Positions 5,140 through 10,932 of a DNA stretch of 12,274 nt are shown piece by piece. A program made the translations under genes and the position numbers. A model generated the notes under the pieces. It did not search any database. It worked only from the letters and a program-made list of their open reading frames with translations, and was not told the DNA's origin. Numbering within the stretch: position 1 is the stretch's first letter; each line of letters begins with the position of its first letter. Origin of the DNA: Baffinella frigidus (Eukaryota; Cryptophyceae; Cryptomonadales; Baffinellaceae); contig MU647065.1 in the NCBI GenBank assembly GCA_026770585.1, forward strand, positions 118,661 through 130,934, read 5' to 3'.

Positions 5140-5959
5140 GCAGCGGAAGGGTTCGAGCGCGAGGAGGGGGACCACCTGCCGTTGGAGCCATTTATTTAGC
5201 CTAAGCCCTGAACCTAGATTATGAGCCTCACGTAAAGGACGGGGACCACCTGCCGTTGGAACCATTGGTTTAGCGTGTCTTTGGAGCCATTGGTTTTAAT
5301 TTGTCTTTGGAGCCATTTATTTAGTCTAAGCTCTGAACCTAGATTATCCCTTATCTGCCGAAAAAGGTACGTGATCATTTTTTTTAGCAGGAATCAGGTC
5401 TAGGGATTCCAATTTAGCGGAGGACGGTTTTCAGGGTCTCATAAATCAGGAATTTCTCAATTCGTTGAGCACCAATTACTCAATTTGTTTAGCTTAGCGA
5501 GCCTGACAAGCTGGTATTTTTTTCATAATTTTCCATTAAGAGGCGGCCTAATTAGAAAATGCCAAAGTTGACATTTGAGCCTTTTGACGTCTCAGGACGT
5601 CATAGGCAGATAAGGGATAAGCCTCACGTAAAGGACGGGGACCACCTGTCGTTGGAACCATTGGTTTAGCGTGTCTTTGGAACCAATTATTTTTCTTAAA
5701 ACCCTAAACCTAGATTATGAGCCTCACGTAAAGGAGGGGGGCCACTTACCGTTAGAACCACTTGTTTAGCGTGTCTTTGGAGCCATTGATTTATCTTGTC
5801 TTTTGAGCCGTTCGGCTACGTGTCTTTGGAGCCCTTCGGTTGAGCTTATTGTCTTTGGAGCCATTTATTTAGCTTGTCTTTGGTTTAGCCTAAACACCAA
5901 ACCCAGGTTATGAGCCTACGTAAGGAGGGAGACCACTTGCCGTTGGAGCCCTTTGGTTG
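5140..5959 (+). repeat. GAGCC tandem repeat region
   Basis: Two nested repeat levels. The large unit runs GAGCCTCACGTAAAGGACGG, GGACCACCTGCCGTTGG, then one or more TTTGGAGCCATTGGTTTAGC modules, then AACCTAGATTAT. Large-unit starts are near 5147 (partial), 5224, 5621, 5719 and 5912. The small module, about 25 bp with consensus GTGTCTTTGGAGCCATTGGT plus TTAGC, is repeated variably within each unit. Element G (5344-5620) is inserted into it. No open frame is conserved between units, so this is a satellite-like tract. Confidence 0.85.
5344..5620. mobile_element. MITE family G, nested in tandem repeat
   Basis: A 277-bp insert bounded by perfect 16-bp inverted repeats TTATCCCTTATCTGCC / GGCAGATAAGGGATAA. 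It interrupts the word AACCTAGATTATGAGCCTCACG, which is intact at about 5209-5231 and 5709-5728. After the insert the host resumes AGCCTCACG. The outer TA on each side fits a TA target duplication, with loss of two bases (TG) or a variant target. Unlike the other families its interior is mostly not self-complementary. It contains AAAGTTGAC and two GACGTC sites near the right end. No transposase. Confidence 0.88.
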
Positions 5960-5966
5960 ATATATA

Positions 5967-5970
<4 letters not shown>

Positions 5971-6029
<59 letters not shown>
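5971..6029. repeat. AT dinucleotide microsatellite
   Basis: Near-perfect alternating AT of about 59 bp, preceded by TTGATATATAATGT and followed by an AT-rich ACATAATATTATATACTG tail. It ends the GAGCC tandem region. Length may be unreliable in short-read assemblies. Confidence 0.95.
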
Positions 6030-6033
<4 letters not shown>

Positions 6034-6082
6034 ATATTATATACTGTAAATAATATGTACTTGCCGCTGTTGAGCCAACTAA

Positions 6083-6293
6083 CCACTCGAGGCTAGAAAT
6101 GGGACCATTTTAAAACAGGGATTCCTTTACAAGTGAAGAAAAAAAAGAAATGTGTAGTAATTTTCACATCAACAGGGGAGTTTGGTCACGTAGCTCAAGG
6201 AATTCCTTGAGCTACGTGACCAAGCCTGCCCGTGACTGGTACTAAATTTAAAAATTCCACATTTAAAATACCCCCTCTTCCAGCCTCGAGTGG
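6083..6293 (+). mobile_element. Foldback MITE family A, copy 2
   Basis: 211 bp, the same length as copy 1 at 1620, with identical 12-bp ends and the same central palindrome (here with GGAATTCC at the centre). The dinucleotide AA flanks both ends (6081-6082 and 6294-6295). The left flank GAGCCAACTAA and right flank AAGCACAAGAT are contiguous in the related empty site at 3515-3535, with a single AA. This supports a true insertion with a 2-bp duplication. Confidence 0.95.
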
Positions 6294-6370
6294 AAGCACA
6301 AGATTAAAAAAGCCAAGGTCGAAAATCGACCCTGGCGTTTCCATTTTAAAAGTCCAGTTCCTTTAGGATT
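6294..6370 (+). repeat. 77-bp repeat with hairpin, copy 2
   Basis: Second copy of 3525-3601, starting exactly at the right edge of element A copy 2. The hairpin core is GCCAAGGTCGAAAATCGACC then CTGGC. Downstream of GGATT the two copies diverge. Confidence 0.9.
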
Positions 6371-6530
6371 CAGGTAAAAGTTTTCAAAATCGTGTGTCGT
6401 CCTCGCTCGGGACAAGATTCAGGTAAAAGTTTTAGAAAAGTGTATATATATTTATATATTTTTATATATATATATATTGTATATTTTGTATTGTGTTTAG
6501 AAAAGTGTGTCCCGTCCTTGCTCGGCAGCG
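6366..6530 (+). repeat. GATTCAGGTAAAAGTTTT duplication with AT-rich core
   Basis: GATTCAGGTAAAAGTTTT occurs at 6367-6384 and 6416-6433. TAGAAAAGTGT occurs at 6434-6444 and 6499-6509. CGTCCTCGCTCGG at 6400 and CGTCCTTGCTCGG at 6514 form another pair. Between them is an AT tract (6445-6498). It looks like a segment duplicated and then split by AT expansion. Confidence 0.75.
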
Positions 6531-6892
6531 GCTGAAGAAACACCGTACCGAACGGCTCCAACGACACAGCTAAAGACATTGCAAAAATGCTTTCTCTGCA
6601 GTCCTTTCTACGGAAGGGCGTGTCGTTGGCATATGTTGGGAGAAATTAAAACCTAAAGGACCTAAAGGACCATTCGTTGGTCCGCACCCGAGAGCGGGAG
6701 GATTCTATCTTCCAACGGACATTCCCGAATCCTCAAAATGAGGATTCGGGTACGTAAGATATCGCAACGGTTCGAAAATACTGTGCCATCTTACGGGTAG
6801 GGGGTGCATCTTGTCATCAACTAAGGCCTAAGATATCATAAAACTTTAGATGGGACGCAAAACCCTTAAGATCCTTCCGAATCCGGGCGCGG
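6531..6892. other. No gene; several small hairpins
   Basis: CCAACGACAC near 6557 and GTGTCGTTGG near 6619 form a separated inverted pair; the first is a reverse-oriented GAGCC module (CGAACGGCTCCAACGACAC). CCTAAAGGA is tandemly repeated near 6651-6669. GGACCATTCGTTGGTCC at 6668-6684 is a short hairpin. CCCGAATCCTCA / TGAGGATTCGGG at 6724-6750 is a perfect 12-bp stem with a 3-base loop. GTAAGATATC and TAAGATATC follow. I cannot connect them to a known RNA or element. Confidence 0.5.
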
Positions 6893-6998
6893 CTTGTCTT
6901 TTGAGCCGTTCGATTAGGTGTGCTTGGAGCCCTTTAGTTTAGCGTGTCTTTTGAGCCGTTGGTTTTGCTGTATTTCGAGCCGTTCGGTTAGCACAGCC
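6893..6998 (+). repeat. GAGCC small-module repeats
   Basis: Four modules of the form TTTTGAGCCGTTCGATTAGG, GAGCCCTTTAGTTTAGCGTG, TTTTGAGCCGTTGGTTTTGC and TTCGAGCCGTTCGGTTAGC. They match the small unit of the 5140-5959 tract, showing that the repeat spread over more than 1 kb. Confidence 0.8.
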
Positions 6999-7089
6999 TC
7001 GGTGGGGGTGCATACATGCCCACCGTGCTGGCAGGTAATAAAGCTCTTACTCTCTCGGGCCAGGGCTAAACCCTAAACCCTAAACTCAC

Positions 7090-7222
7090 CCGGGACAATC
7101 ATTCTCTTAACTGAATTTGGGCAACAACATTTACTACACAATTTCTTTACTATTACTAGTATAAGCCTTCTTTGTAGTAAATTTCGTTGCCCCAAATTCA
7201 TTTGATTAAATGGTATCCCCGG
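7090..7222 (-). mobile_element. Foldback MITE family D, copy 2
   Basis: About 133 bp. The left arm CCGGGACAATCATT and GAATTTGGGCAACAACATTT pairs with the right arm AAATTTCGTTGCCCCAAATT and AAATGGTATCCCCGG. The central TTTCTTTACTATTACTAGTA is the inverse of the copy 1 centre. It is immediately preceded by a short CCCTAAA run (7064-7085) and followed by a CCCTAGG remnant. Arms and core support the same family as 4066-4201, though identity at the outermost bases is modest. Confidence 0.8.
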
Positions 7223-7246
7223 AATAAAACCCTAGGAGGGGCCACA

Positions 7247-7446
7247 CGAGAACGCTAGCGGGGCCTACTTATATGTGAAAAAAAAGGTTGTAAATGTGTG
7301 TACCAGAATAAGGTAAAGTAACCTCGTGCCTGGCAGAATTTATGCCAGGCGCGAGATTACTTTATCTTATCCTGGCACACATTTGATCATTGGTGTAGTA
7401 AAGACTTTATGTGTTCGGTTTTAAACAGGCCCCTCTAGCATTCTCG
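7247..7446. mobile_element. Foldback MITE family H
   Basis: A 200-bp element. The outer ends CGAGAACGCTAGCGGGGCCT and the complement of AGGCCCCTCTAGCATTCTCG match at 18 of 20 positions. The inner stem of about 45 bp runs from AAATGTGTGTACCAGAATAA through CTCGTGCCTGGCA, loop GAATTTA, and back through TGCCAGGCGCGAG to CACACATTT. The outer and inner arms are separated by asymmetric AT-rich segments, one holding TGTAGTAA. Non-coding, single copy here. Confidence 0.88.
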
Positions 7447-7742
7447 AGTTGGGGGGCGCGCACCCACGGGGAGATGGACGTCGCAAAGTTCTTGGAACCA
7501 AACGGGCCTGCCGCCCCTTAGCAAACGTCAGCCCTGAATGCTGAACCTCAACCCTACTTCCTACTCCCTACACCGTTCTTGGAACCAAACGGCCCTGCAT
7601 CCAGGGGTGGGCTCACACTTCAAAAGCCAACCTCTTTAGGGGTTTTCTAAGAGCCTGGGGCCATCTCGGTTTTCTAAGAACCTGGGGGCAACTTAAGCCC
7701 TGCCGCCCCACAGGATCCCTCAGATTCAAGCGAAGCAGAAAA
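7447..7742. other. No gene; small duplicated words
   Basis: GTTCTTGGAACCAAACGGGC near 7489 recurs as GTTCTTGGAACCAAACGGCC near 7575, with weaker relatives near 8325 and 8411. GGTTTTCTAAGAGCCTGGGG (7641-7660) recurs with one change at 7668-7687. A partial copy of the CTACACAG cassette, GCAAACGTCAGCCCTGAATG, is at 7521-7546. C-rich remnants lie between. Confidence 0.65.
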
Positions 7743-7859
7743 AATCCTAAACCCCAAACCCTAATCCTATTATACACTATAACCCATAAAGGCGCCCATA
7801 AGACCCCCCCCCTATGAAATAAAAAGATAAATTGTCATCCGGGGGGAGGGCTCACCACC
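7743..7859 (-). repeat. Degenerate C-rich heptamers and spacer
   Basis: CCTAAAC and CCCTAAT remnants to about 7790, then a spacer with a poly-C run and ATCCGGGGGGAGGGCTCACC leading into the first full CTACACAG cassette. Confidence 0.55.
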
Positions 7860-7901
7860 TTGTGAAAATCCCTCCACTACACAGCAAACGCCAGCCCTGA
7901 A
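7860..7901 (+). repeat. CTACACAG cassette, copy 1
   Basis: A 42-bp cassette, TTGTGAAAATCCCTCCACTA then CACAGCAAACGCCAGCCCTGAA. It is repeated at 7993 and 8156 at equal length and high identity, and each copy is followed by a telomere-variant array. Confidence 0.9.
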
Positions 7902-7992
7902 TGCTGAACGTTAACCCTAAATCCTACACCCTACACCCTACACCCCGACCCTAAATCCTAAACCCTAAACCCTAAACCCCGGATCCGGGGGG
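7902..7992 (-). repeat. CCCTACA/CCCTAAA spacer array 1
   Basis: CCCTACA units followed by CCCCGAC and several CCCTAAA units. It ends in CCCCGGATCCGGGGG, a short palindrome at 7977-7991. Confidence 0.85.
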
Positions 7993-8034
7993 TTGTAAAA
8001 ATCCCTCCGCTACACAGAAAACGTCAGCCTTGAA
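7993..8034 (+). repeat. CTACACAG cassette, copy 2
   Basis: TTGTAAAAATCCCTCCGCTA then CACAGAAAACGTCAGCCTTGAA. It lies 133 bp after copy 1. Confidence 0.9.
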
Positions 8035-8155
8035 CCCTGATCCTTAACCCTACACCTTACACCCTACACCCTACACCCTACACCCTTAACCCTACACCCT
8101 ACACCCTACACCCTACACCCTACACCCTAACCCCTAGGGTTGGGGCCCCACAACC
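8035..8155 (-). repeat. CCCTACA spacer array 2
   Basis: Largely homogeneous CCCTACA heptamers (with CTTACAC and CCCTTAA variants). It ends with CCCTAACCCCTAGGGTTGGGG, a local switch of strand polarity. Confidence 0.88.
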
Positions 8156-8197
8156 TTGTGAAAATACCTCCGCTACACAGAAAACGTCGGCCCTGGA
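8156..8197 (+). repeat. CTACACAG cassette, copy 3
   Basis: TTGTGAAAATACCTCCGCTA then CACAGAAAACGTCGGCCCTGGA. It lies 163 bp after copy 2. Confidence 0.9.
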
Positions 8198-8449
8198 CCC
8201 TGCACCCTGAACCCTGAAGCTAAACCCTACACACTACACAATACACACTACACACTACACCCTACACCCTACACCCTACACCCTACACCCCGACCCTAAA
8301 CCCTAAACCCTAAACTGTAGCCGAACGGCCCTGCCACCCCAAACCAAACGACAGCCCGGATCCCTGAACCCTAAACCCTACACCCCACACCCCAACCCTA
8401 AGCCCTAAACCGGAACCAAACGGCCCCGCCAAACAGACTCGCGCAGATT
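8198..8449 (-). repeat. CCCTACA/CCCTAAA array and decayed tail
   Basis: CCCTACA and ACACTAC units run to about 8292, then CCCTAAA units to 8316, as in spacer array 1. After GCCGAACGGCCCTGCCACCC a second short C-rich stretch occurs (8358-8410), then GGAACCAAACGGCCCCGCC. The order CCCTACA, CCCCGAC, CCCTAAA is the same in arrays 1 and 3, so the whole unit was duplicated. Confidence 0.82.
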
Positions 8450-8742
<293 letters not shown>

Positions 8743-8870
8743 TGGCCACAAACAAGAGCGAAACGGTGGCAAAAGTTGACGATTTGGGACCAGCATCGTC
8801 GAGTTGGTCAGCATTCGTTCTTTTTCTTCGTATACGTTGTGTACCTGGAGATATACGACTCTGGGTAGGT
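8743..8870 (+). repeat. GATGCGCTCATC unit, diverged fragment (U0)
   Basis: AAAAGTTGACGATTTGGGAC, CAGCATCGTCGAGTTGGTCAGCATTCGTTC is clearly related to the middle of the unit at 10104-10160 (AAAAGTTGACGGTTTGGTAC, CAGCATCGTCAACTTT). Only that part is recognisable. It is an old or partial copy upstream of the four better ones. Confidence 0.65.
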
Positions 8871-8909
8871 CCCTCGAGATGATCTTCTCTCTCGTGTGAC
8901 CTCCCCAAA

Positions 8910-8938
8910 GCCAACAACCAACCCGGTTGGTTGTTGGC
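8910..8938. repeat. Perfect 13-bp stem hairpin
   Basis: GCCAACAACCAAC, CCG, GTTGGTTGTTGGC. The word CAACCAACCCGGT recurs at 8962. It could be a decayed foldback element core; outside it, CGGTGATAGAC (8951-8961) and GTCTATCACCG (9039-9049) form a separate inverted pair about 77 bp apart. Confidence 0.75.
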
Positions 8939-9081
8939 TACGTTAGCCACGGTGATAGACAACCAACCCGGTAGGGCGTATACTCGGTGATGTATGACTC
9001 CGGGTCTCGGTTTTCGGGTTCATAGTCTCTGGGAGGCGAGTCTATCACCGCGGCCAACAAACGCGAAAACCGCGCGCTAAC
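8939..9081. other. Unassigned, with inverted pair
   Basis: Holds the CGGTGATAGAC / GTCTATCACCG inverted pair and GTATACTCGGTGATGTATGA. This could be the ends of a short element of about 100 bp, but there is no second copy to confirm the edges. Confidence 0.4.
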
Positions 9082-9244
9082 GCTGAAGAGGGAGAAGAAA
9101 TCCCTAGCTCGGCCTGAATGAAACCGGGCTCGTCATAAAAGAATTTTGGTCGCCCTTTTGCACTGGATTTTGTGCTCTCAATGTGTGTTATGGCGAGCGC
9201 AGTTGCACTCAGGCCGAGCTAGGGGTTTCTTCTCCCTCTTCAGC
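9082..9244. mobile_element. Foldback element family I
   Basis: 163 bp with 39-bp inverted arms differing at two positions, GCTGAAGAGGGAGAAGAAAT outward from the left and the complement on the right. The arms contain CCCTAGCTCGGCCTGA. The outer arm sequence resembles the host unit at 10191-10208 (CGCTGAAGAGGAAGAAGCAG). The right edge forms an 18-bp perfect palindrome CCTCTTCAGCTGAAGAGG (9235-9252) with the host. It may be a MITE that captured or targeted this word, or an inverted duplication of host DNA. Confidence 0.75.
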
Positions 9245-9252
9245 TGAAGAGG

Positions 9253-9428
9253 TGCGCTCATCAGCCTCATGCATCGAGATGGTCTCGTCCGGCGCCGTAC
9301 GGGGCCCTTCGACGAAAAACGCCAGTGGGCACGGAAAAAGAACAAAATAATGGTAAAAGTCGATAGCCATCGTCAACTTTGGGCATTGCTTTGTTCGTTG
9401 CCGTGGCCAACACACGTGAACACCGCGC
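9253..9428 (+). repeat. GATGCGCTCATC tandem unit U1
   Basis: The unit runs TGCGCTCATCAGCCTCATGC, ATCGAGATGGTCTCG, CCGGCGCCGTACGGGGCCC, TTCGACGAAAAACGCC, a variable part, AATGGTAAAAGTCGA, ATCGTCAACTTTGGGCATTG and TGCCGTGGCCAACACACG. It is closely similar to U2 and U3. After CCGCGC it is interrupted by the AACCCTC array, and its tail GGAAAGGAAGGAGAAATACC resumes at 9561. Both strands are open over parts of it, but a one-base indel between U1 and U2 shifts the only frame conserved among copies, so I do not call a gene. Confidence 0.88.
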
Positions 9429-9432
9429 AACC

Positions 9433-9471
<39 letters not shown>

Positions 9472-9474
9472 ATC

Positions 9475-9534
<60 letters not shown>

Positions 9535-9560
9535 ACCCCCAACCCTCAAACCCAAACCCT
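9429..9560 (-). repeat. AACCCTC telomere-variant array inside U1
   Basis: About 17 nearly pure AACCCTC heptamers (TTGAGGG variant on the minus strand), with single AATCCTC and AACCCCC variants, closing AAACCCAAACCCTGG. In the sister unit U2 the same position reads CCGCGCTCGAACGTTGG, so the array replaces about eight bases between CCGCGC and TGGAAAGGAAGG. This is an interstitial variant-telomere insertion or expansion dated after the unit duplicated. Confidence 0.92.
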
Positions 9561-9590
9561 GGAAAGGAAGGAGAAATACCATCCCGAAGA
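9561..9590 (+). repeat. U1 tail, empty site for element J
   Basis: GGAAAGGAAGGAGAAATACC then ATCCCGAAGA. GAGAAATACCATCCCGAAG is uninterrupted here, whereas in U2 the TA of AAATACC is duplicated around element J. Confidence 0.92.
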
Positions 9591-9794
9591 TGCGCTCATC
9601 AGCCTCATGCATCGAGATGGTCTCGCCCGGCGCCGTACGGGGCCCTCCGACGAAGAAAACGCCAGTGGGCACGGACCCCCCCCCACATAATGGTAAAAGT
9701 CGACAGCAATCGTCAACTTTGGGCATTGCTTCGTTCGTTGCCGTGGCCAGCACACGAGACAACCGCGCTCGAACGTTGGAAAGGAAGGAGAAAT
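9591..9794 (+). repeat. GATGCGCTCATC tandem unit U2 (5' part)
   Basis: Same order of words as U1 with a CCCCCCCCC tract in the variable part, and CTCGAACGTTGGAAAGGAAGG intact. It is split by element J after AGGAGAAATA, and its last bases are 9994-10005. A peptide encoded on the minus strand (FFVGGPRTAPGET) is shared with other copies, but the nucleotides are equally conserved, so this does not argue for coding. Confidence 0.9.
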
Positions 9795-9795
9795 A

Positions 9796-9991
9796 GAGCG
9801 TTTGCGGTAATTGTTGTCCGTTTTGAAAGTGCGATTTCCCGGTTTTACGGTTTTTTAAAATGTTGTAAAGGTCGTTGAATGTTTTCAATGGACACTTCTC
9901 TGGTACAAATGAATCGGGGGGGGGGGCAAATGAAAACCGGAAAACCGGAAAATCGCACTTTCAAAACGGACAACAATTACCGCAAACGCTC
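9796..9991. mobile_element. Foldback MITE family J with TA target site
   Basis: A 196-bp element, GAGCGTTTGCGGTAATTGTT at the left and its complement at the right. Inverted arms of about 42 bp show no mismatch up to GTGCGATTT; then GGTTTT continues the pairing with small changes. TA flanks both sides (9794-9795 and 9992-9993). The host word GAAATACCATCCCGAAG at 9573-9589 shows the empty site with a single TA. A TA target duplication is typical of the Tc1/mariner group (also some piggyBac-like and others); the family cannot be decided without a transposase. The centre holds a poly-G run and GAAAACCGGAAAACCGG. Confidence 0.96.
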
Positions 9992-10005
9992 TACCATCCC
10001 GAAGA

Positions 10006-10229
10006 TGCGTTTATCAGCCTCCAGGATTGAGATGGTCTCGCCCGGCGCCGTACGGGGCCCTCCGACAAAAAAACGCCTTACGAAAAGAAAAGAAAAACAA
10101 TGGTAAAAGTTGACGGTTTGGTACCAGCATCGTCAACTTTCGGCATCGGTTCATTCTTTCCCCGTGGTAAAAATATGTAAAACCCTCTTCTGAATCGCTG
10201 AAGAGGAAGAAGCAGTACCATCCCGAAGA
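10006..10229 (+). repeat. GATGCGCTCATC tandem unit U3
   Basis: Starts TGCGTTTATCAGCCTCCAGG and keeps CCCGGCGCCGTACGGGGCCC. It includes the hairpin AAAGTTGACG / CGTCAACTTT at 10106-10140 around GGTACC, which is decayed in U1 and U2 (AAAAGTCGA). It ends with CGCTGAAGAGGAAGAAGCAG, TACCATCCCGAAGA, giving a second empty site for element J. Confidence 0.88.
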
Positions 10230-10327
10230 TGCGCTCATCAGCCTCTTGCATCGAGATGGTCTCGCCCGGTGCCGTGCGGGGCCCTCCGACGAAAAACGCC
10301 ATCTCCAGCTCATAGTCCATCATCCTG
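10230..10327 (+). repeat. GATGCGCTCATC unit U4, 3' end replaced
   Basis: TGCGCTCATCAGCCTCTTGC to GGGGCCCTCCGACGAAAAACG as in U1 to U3. From ATCTCCAGCTCATAGTCCAT onward it differs and forms the first CATCATCCTG cassette. The unit family thus passes into a second cassette family without a gap. Confidence 0.85.
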
Positions 10328-10566
10328 TATTAGGGGTTGTTTAGGGTTTGGGGTTTGGAGTTTAGGGTGTGGGGTTGAGCGTGGTCCTCCGAAGAAAAAC
10401 GCCATCCCCAGCTCGTAATCCATCATCCTGGTTTAGGTAGTGGGTTTGTTTAGGGTTTAGGGTGAAGGGTGAAGGGTGAAGGGTGGAGGGTTCGGAGTTT
10501 AGTGTGTGGGGTTGTGCGCCCCCCCCCGACAAAAAACACCATCTTCAGCTCATAGTCCATCATCCT
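10283..10566 (+). repeat. CATCATCCTG cassette, three copies with G-rich spacers
   Basis: A 45-bp cassette CCTCCGACGAAAAACGCCAT, then CYCCAGCTCATAGTCCATCATCCTG, at 10283-10327 and 10386-10430, with a third slightly changed copy at 10523-10566. The spacers 10328-10385 and 10431-10522 are TTTAGGG-like on the plus strand, including four GTGAAGG/GTGGAGG-type heptamers near 10462-10490. This is the same cassette-plus-heptamer design as at 7860-8300 but with opposite telomere polarity. Confidence 0.88.
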
Positions 10567-10750
10567 ATTGTAGGGTTTTGGGGGGTTAGGGTTTTAGGGC
10601 TCTAGGGTTTCAGCGTTTAGCGTTTAGAGTTTATGGTTTAGGGTTCAGGATTTAGGGGTTGTTTGCAAATTCGTCAGTGGTCTTGAAGATCTTGACAAAT
10701 GCACCACAGGGTTTCGGATTCACGTTTCAGAGTTTCGGGCTGAGGGTTGA
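10567..10750 (+). repeat. G-rich degenerate telomere-like stretch
   Basis: TAGGGTTTTGGGGGGTTAGG, GTTTAGCGTTTAGAGTTTAT and GGGTTCAGGATTTAGG run to about 10660. Then come a short non-repetitive part (10665-10715) and GTTTCGGATTCACGTTTCAG, GGCTGAGGGTTGA. No gene. Confidence 0.75.
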
Positions 10751-10790
10751 GAGTGTGCCTGCACTCCCCGTGTGCGCACCCGTTCTCTAG
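10751..10790 (+). repeat. GTGTGCCTGCAC cassette, copy 1
   Basis: GAGTGTGCCTGCACTCCCCG then TGTGCGCACCCGTTCTCTAG. Related copies lie at 10893, 11244, 11675 and 11942. Confidence 0.8.
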
Positions 10791-10796
10791 CTATTG

Positions 10797-10892
10797 TTCC
10801 AGGTTTCAGGGTTTCTGGTTTCTGGTTTCTGGCTTCGGGTTTCTGGTTTCGGTTTTCGGTTTTCGGTTCTTGGGTTGAGGGTTCAGGGTTGA
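10797..10892 (+). repeat. TTTCTGG/TTTCGGG heptamer array
   Basis: GTTTCTG and GTTTCGG heptamers, three TTTCTGG in a row near 10813-10833, then TTTTCGG. It ends GGGTTGAGGGTTCAGGG before cassette copy 2. Confidence 0.85.
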
Positions 10893-10932
10893 GAGTGTGC
10901 CTACACTCCCGGTGAGCTCAACCGTTCTCTAG
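10893..10932 (+). repeat. GTGTGCCTGCAC cassette, copy 2
   Basis: GAGTGTGCCTACACTCCCGG then TGAGCTCAACCGTTCTCTAG. It matches copy 1 in order and length (40 bp). Confidence 0.82.

Noticed and set aside
5149-5165. GGGTTCGAGCGCG resembling a tRNA T-arm
   Set aside because: No matching acceptor stem, D-arm or anticodon arm is found within the needed distance on either strand.
5800-5820. Minus-strand similarity to the dinoflagellate spliced leader (CGTAGCC....GGCTCAA)
   Set aside because: The middle does not match and the word is a variant of the local GAGCC satellite. There is no donor GT context or snRNA-like sequence around it. Chance similarity is more likely.
6724-6750. Strong hairpin as a bacterial-type terminator or RNA gene
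   Set aside because: There is no gene upstream, no U tract and a eukaryotic context. It is more probably a palindromic repeat remnant.
9269-9796. 175-codon open frame on the plus strand across U1, the AACCCTC array and U2
   Set aside because: A third of it is the heptamer array (PSTLNPQ repeats). The same DNA is open on the other strand and in other frames, and unit copies differ by indels that shift the frame.
9209-10323. Conserved minus-strand peptide (FFVGGPRTAPGET) in the tandem units as a possible small gene
   Set aside because: The DNA is conserved to the same degree at all codon positions, and a one-base indel between U1 and U2 changes the upstream frame. It looks like recent duplication, not selection on protein.
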